Origin: Nonomuraea longispora
GTDB lineage: Bacteria > Actinomycetota > Actinomycetes > Streptosporangiales > Streptosporangiaceae
Length of the DNA stretch: 46,253 nucleotides
Direction: 5' to 3'
Assembly: GCF_004348345.1 (NCBI RefSeq)
Contig: NZ_SMJZ01000050.1
Location: 1 to 46,253, forward strand
Part shown: positions 43,096-46,253 of the stretch, piece by piece
Layout of the letters: every line of letters starts with the position of its first letter
Numbering within the stretch: position 1 is the stretch's first letter
Program-made: the position numbers and the translations under genes
Notes under the pieces: generated by a model
The model's database searches: none
Told to the model about the DNA's origin: nothing
Seen by the model: the letters and a program-made list of their open reading frames with translations, nothing else

Positions 43096-44100
43096 TCACC
43101 CGGGCGGCGCAGCGGTGGAGCGGCGCTGGACGAGCTCGATGGGCCCGGCCAGCACCTCACTCACCTTGCCGTCGGGCTTGAGCCCCGCGAGCAGGGTGAC
43201 ACCGCGGCGGCCCAGCTCCGCCAGCGGCATGCGTACGGTGGTCAGCGCCGGGAACAGGTAGCCGGCCAGCTCAAGGTCGTGCACGGCGACGATCGAGACG
43301 TCGCGCGGGATCTCGAGACCGGCCGAGCGCGCGCCCTCCATCGCGCCGATCGCCGAGGCGACGTTCGCCACGAAAACCGCCGTCGGCCGCCCGGGGCCCG
43401 CGAGCAGGCGGGTCATCGCCGCCGCGCCGCCGGCCGGCGTGTAGTCGGCCGCCACGATCGGTCCCAGCGGCAGCCCGGCCTCGCGCATCGCCGCCGCGTA
43501 TCCCGCCGACCTGCGGCCGGCGGTGTCGGCGTGGGCCGGTCCCGCCAGGTGCGCGATGCGGCGGTGACCGAGGCCTACGAGGTGCTCCACCGCGAGCGCG
43601 GCGGCCCGCTCGTCGTCGAGGATGACGTACCGCTCGACGCTCCTGCTGCGGTTGTTGAGCATGATCCAGGGAATGGCGGCCCTGTCGAGATGCTCGACCA
43701 GCCCGGACTCGTCGCCCGCCCCGGCCAGCAGCAGGCCGTCGATGCGGCCCTGCCCGATCCGGTCCATGTACTCGCCGAGCCCGGCGCCGCTCGCGCTGCC
43801 GGTGACCAGCACGTATCCCTGGGAGGCCGCCTCCGATTCGGCGCCCTTGATGATCTCCGCGTAGACGGGGTTGGCGAAGTCGGGGATGAACAGCCCGAAC
43901 ATGTGCGCACGCGCGGTGCGCAGGCTCCGCGCGGCCACGTTCGGCCGGTAGCCGAGCCGGTCGATCGCGGCCAGCACCCGCTCGCGCGTCTCCTGGCGGA
44001 TGTTGAGCGTGGGGTCCTTGTTGATCACCCGGGAGACGACGGCCCTGTCGACCCTCGCCATCGCGGCGACGTCGGAGAGCGTGACCCGTGAGCGCTTCAT
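43096..44100 (-). CDS. LacI-family repressor (LacI-4)
   Basis: 334 aa from ATG. HTH RVTLSDVAAMARVDRAVVSRVIN (residues 5-27), hinge NVAARSLRTAR, effector domain from HMFGLFIPDFANPVYAEIIK to SIVAVHDLELAGYLFPALTT. Last gene of the VOC-amidohydrolase-Gfo/Idh operon, overlapping the oxidoreductase by ATGA. The perfect palindrome TGTTAGCGCTAACA just past its 3' end is the likely target, which would put the GH43 region under its control. The operon's own promoter is outside the window. Confidence 0.9.
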   Translation of the reverse strand: MKRSRVTLSDVAAMARVDRAVVSRVINKDPTLNIRQETRERVLAAIDRLGYRPNVAARSLRTARAHMFGLFIPDFANPVYAEIIKGAESEAASQGYVLVTGSASGAGLGEYMDRIGQGRIDGLLLAGAGDESGLVEHLDRAAIPWIMLNNRSRSVERYVILDDERAAALAVEHLVGLGHRRIAHLAGPAHADTAGRRSAGYAAAMREAGLPLGPIVAADYTPAGGAAAMTRLLAGPGRPTAVFVANVASAIGAMEGARSAGLEIPRDVSIVAVHDLELAGYLFPALTTVRMPLAELGRRGVTLLAGLKPDGKVSEVLAGPIELVQRRSTAAPPG

Positions 44101-45185
44101 GCCGTCGATCCTGGGCGCACGCTCTCACCCGTGTCCATCGAGCGGTAGAGGGCGTGCAGCAGGCGGAGCGTGCCGAGGTTGTCCGAGCCGGACGTCTCCG
44201 GCTCGCCGCCCTCGGCGATCGCCCGCAGCAGCGAGCCCATCGGCCCGGCCATCGCGTCGGGCAGCCAGCGCGTGGTCACCGGGTACGGCAACCAGCCGTC
44301 CGTGGGCAACGAGCGGCTGTGGACGGCCAGGGTGTCAGGGCGGCCGTGGGGATAGTCGTAGAGCAGGCCCAGCGTGCCCTTGACCGCGCCATGCGTCCCG
44401 TCGATGCGGAACGACGCCTCCTGGTCGCCGGTGCGGTTCTCGTGCGTGGCGTGGACCAGCGCCCGCACGTCTCCCGGGTAGACCAGCGTGCTCATCGTCC
44501 TCGTCTCGCCCCTGGCGACCTGGCCGGGCGTGCGGCCGCCGGCGCAGAAGACGAGCTCGGGGTCGCCCAGGATCGAGCGGATCGCGTCGAGGTAGTGGAT
44601 GGAGTGGTAGACGATCTCCAGCCGGTCGGCGCCGACGAGCCATTCCCAGGCGCTCCAGTCGGTGTGGATGTTCACGGTGAACGTCATGGCCGTCGGCTCG
44701 CCGATCCAGCCCGCGCGGACCATGGCGCGGGCGGCGGCGATGCCCTCGTCGAAGCGGAGCTGCTGGTTGACCGCGACCTTCAGCCCGCGGGCCGCCGCCA
44801 GCTCGACGATCTCCCGGCCTGTCGCGACGTCGGGCGCGAACGGCTTCTGGCACAGCAGGTGCCTGCCGGCCGCCAGCGCCTCCCTCGCGATGCCGGGCTG
44901 CGCCTCGGGCGCGACCGCGATGTCCACCACGGCGGCCCGCGCGTCGGCCAGCAGCTCCGCCAGCGACCCGTACGTCCGCGGCACCCCGTGCCGGCCCGCC
45001 ACCTCGGCCGCGCGGGCGGCGTCGAGGTCGTACAGGCCCGTCACCTCCAGCCCGGCCTTCCGGTAGGCGGGCAGGTGGGCCACGTCGACGATCGCCCCGG
45101 CGCCGACCACCGCGATCGGCAGCCGGTGACCGGCGGGGACGGACAGGTCGGCCGCGGCCGCGATGGGCGCGAACACGTCGATCAT
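44097..45185 (-). CDS. Gfo/Idh/MocA-family sugar oxidoreductase
   Basis: 362 aa from ATG with GGAGGAG 5 nt upstream. Rossmann dinucleotide loop IAVVGAGAIVDVAHLPAY (residues ~24-41). The EKP lysine motif appears as LLCQKPF, with Gln for Glu, and a YHSIHYLDAIRS segment contains the usual active-site His/Asp. Family members oxidise or reduce sugars and inositols with NAD(P). Overlapping the amidohydrolase and LacI-4 genes by ATGA, it may be the dehydrogenase that makes a sugar lactone for the neighbouring lactonase (inference). The sugar is not identified. Confidence 0.85.
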   Translation of the reverse strand: MIDVFAPIAAAADLSVPAGHRLPIAVVGAGAIVDVAHLPAYRKAGLEVTGLYDLDAARAAEVAGRHGVPRTYGSLAELLADARAAVVDIAVAPEAQPGIAREALAAGRHLLCQKPFAPDVATGREIVELAAARGLKVAVNQQLRFDEGIAAARAMVRAGWIGEPTAMTFTVNIHTDWSAWEWLVGADRLEIVYHSIHYLDAIRSILGDPELVFCAGGRTPGQVARGETRTMSTLVYPGDVRALVHATHENRTGDQEASFRIDGTHGAVKGTLGLLYDYPHGRPDTLAVHSRSLPTDGWLPYPVTTRWLPDAMAGPMGSLLRAIAEGGEPETSGSDNLGTLRLLHALYRSMDTGESVRPGSTA

Positions 45186-46030
45186 CCGGGCTCCTCCATG
45201 CCGTAGAAGCGCGTCGCGGTGCCGCCCAGTACGGCCGCGCGCCCGGCCGCCGGCAGCCCCGACAACACCGCGCCCGTCTCCCGCCACACCTTCGCGTAGT
45301 CGCCGGCCAGCAGCGCCACCGGCCAGTCGCTGCCGAACATCAGCCGCTCGGGCCCGAACGACTCCAGCGCGTGCTCCACGTACGGCCGCAGGTCGTCCGC
45401 CGTCCAGATCGCGGCGTCGGCCGCGGTGTTCAGCCCGGACACCTTGGCGTACACCTGCGGGCACTCCGCCGCCCGGGCCAGCAGCGACGCCCACGGCTCC
45501 CAGCCCTTCTCCTTGATGGGCGGCTTGGCGAGGTGGTCGATGACCATCCGCAGCCCCGGCACCCGCTCGGCCAGCACCGGAACGTGCTCCAGGTGCCGGG
45601 GCAGCACGGCCACCACGTCGAACGGCAGCCCCGCCGCCGCCAGCAGCCGCAGCCCCTCGACCACGGAGTCCCGCAGCACCCAGTCGGGGTCGGGCTCGTC
45701 GTGGATGAGGTGGCGCACCCCGGCGAACTTCGGATGACGCCGGTAGCGCTCCAGGGCCTCGGCCGCCTCGCCGGGCCGCCACAGCGGCACCCAGCCCACC
45801 ACCGCGCCGATGACGTCGTGGGCGTCGGCCCGCGCGAGCATGGCGTCGGTGTCGGCGTAGGAGTCCATCGCCTGCACCAGCACCGTGCGCTCGACTCCCG
45901 CCGCGGCGAGCTGGGGGAGGAGCTCGGCCGGCTCGAAGGTGCGGAAGATCGGCCCGGACGCGGGGGTCAGCCACGGGTAGGACCCCGTCTCCAGGTTCCA
46001 GAAGTGCTGGTGGGCGTCAACGACGGTCAT
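45182..46030 (-). CDS. Amidohydrolase-2 family, probable sugar lactonase
   Basis: 282 aa from ATG with GAGGAGG 4 nt upstream. HQHFW at residues 7-11 provides the metal-binding HxH (H7, H9). VIDHLAKPPIKEKGWEPW supplies a further histidine, and LMFGSDWPV near the C-terminus carries the catalytic Asp. This pattern is that of L-fuconolactonase/L-rhamnonolactonase-type enzymes, which open aldonolactones. Overlaps with Gfo/Idh downstream and the VOC gene upstream (both ATGA) indicate one pathway of oxidative deoxysugar or pentose breakdown; arabinose, fucose and rhamnose are candidates. Confidence 0.85.
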   Translation of the reverse strand: MTVVDAHQHFWNLETGSYPWLTPASGPIFRTFEPAELLPQLAAAGVERTVLVQAMDSYADTDAMLARADAHDVIGAVVGWVPLWRPGEAAEALERYRRHPKFAGVRHLIHDEPDPDWVLRDSVVEGLRLLAAAGLPFDVVAVLPRHLEHVPVLAERVPGLRMVIDHLAKPPIKEKGWEPWASLLARAAECPQVYAKVSGLNTAADAAIWTADDLRPYVEHALESFGPERLMFGSDWPVALLAGDYAKVWRETGAVLSGLPAAGRAAVLGGTATRFYGMEEPG

Positions 46031-46253
46031 CCGTCCTCCTCGCATGATCGTTTTGAGCGTACACACGGCCGGCCAGGGACGCGCGGAGGTTCGACGAGTT
46101 CCAGGGTGATCGCGTCGGGGTCGAGGAAGTAGCAGGCGTAGCCGCCCTCGTTGACACCGGCGGTGATCTCGGCGGGCGGGCTGACGAACGTGACGCCGGC
46201 CGCCGACAGCCGGGCGTGCTCGGCGCGGGCGTCGTCCACGGTGAGCGCCAGGT
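46027..46253 (-). CDS. VOC (glyoxalase-like) protein, partial at the window edge
   Basis: Only the C-terminal ~74 residues are in the window; the frame continues beyond 46253. AEHARLSAAGVTFVSPPAEI and GGYACYFLDPDAITLELVEP are the last beta-alpha-beta-beta-beta unit of a vicinal-oxygen-chelate fold, with the metal-ligand Glu in ITLELVE. Stop overlaps the amidohydrolase start by ATGA. It may act as an isomerase, lactone-handling or dioxygenase enzyme in the same catabolic operon; the function cannot be set from this fragment. Confidence 0.8.
   Translation of the reverse strand, partial: LALTVDDARAEHARLSAAGVTFVSPPAEITAGVNEGGYACYFLDPDAITLELVEPPRVPGRPCVRSKRSCEEDG

Overview
The window is very high in GC, with strong G/C preference at third codon positions, GTG/TTG starts, many ATGA gene overlaps and apparent leaderless promoters. 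Its gene families are typical of filamentous Actinobacteria: two DUF574 S-adenosyl methyltransferases, an acVLRF1 release factor, an ABC-F/small HTH/enoyl-CoA hydratase trio arranged like Rv1473/Rv1473A/echA12 of mycobacteria, and a DrrC-type UvrA paralogue. A Streptosporangiales genus such as Nonomuraea is my best guess (inference). No tRNA, rRNA, CRISPR array, insertion sequence or phage gene was seen.

Layout. (1) 0-1.85 kb: a degenerate EAL/CBS protein divergent from an acVLRF1-type peptidyl-tRNA hydrolase. (2) 2.1-11.0 kb: a rhamnogalacturonan-type locus with LacI, DUF1961 (YesU-like), DUF624 (YesL-like), an LplA/LplB/LplC-type ABC importer and a PcRGLX/YetA-like (PL26-type) lyase. Identical 14-bp operators lie at the lacI promoter and inside the spacer of the importer promoter, and a third palindrome lies within the DUF624 gene. 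(3) 11.0-24.4 kb: mostly housekeeping or defence genes: ABC-F, HTH, enoyl-CoA hydratase, ABC exporter, sulfotransferase, S66 LD-carboxypeptidase, an unknown protein, UvrA-like ATPase, PLP aminotransferase, sirtuin and methyltransferase. (4) 24.5-31.9 kb: a galactan locus, with SBP, two permeases and LacI on the minus strand, divergent from GH42 and GH53. Each side carries the same 16-bp operator in opposite orientation. (5) 32.0-34.9 kb: nitroreductase, MetE-like protein and a second methyltransferase. (6) 34.9-41.7 kb: a minus-strand operon LacI-GH42-GH31-GH1, suited to xyloglucan oligosaccharides, with a CGAAACGTTTCG operator. (7) 41.8-46.25 kb: a secreted GH43 endo-arabinanase, and a minus-strand operon of VOC protein (cut by the window edge), amidohydrolase/lactonase, Gfo/Idh/MocA oxidoreductase and LacI, with a perfect TGTTAGCGCTAACA palindrome between LacI and GH43.

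Taken together, regions 2, 4, 6 and 7 form an island for pectin side chains and hemicellulose (rhamnogalacturonan I backbone, galactan, arabinan, xyloglucan). It has four LacI regulators, each associated with a different visible palindrome. Only GH53 and GH43 carry export signals. The other glycosidases and the lyase lack signal peptides, so oligosaccharides are probably imported and finished in the cytoplasm. Functional assignments come from recognised motifs and gene context, not from database searches.
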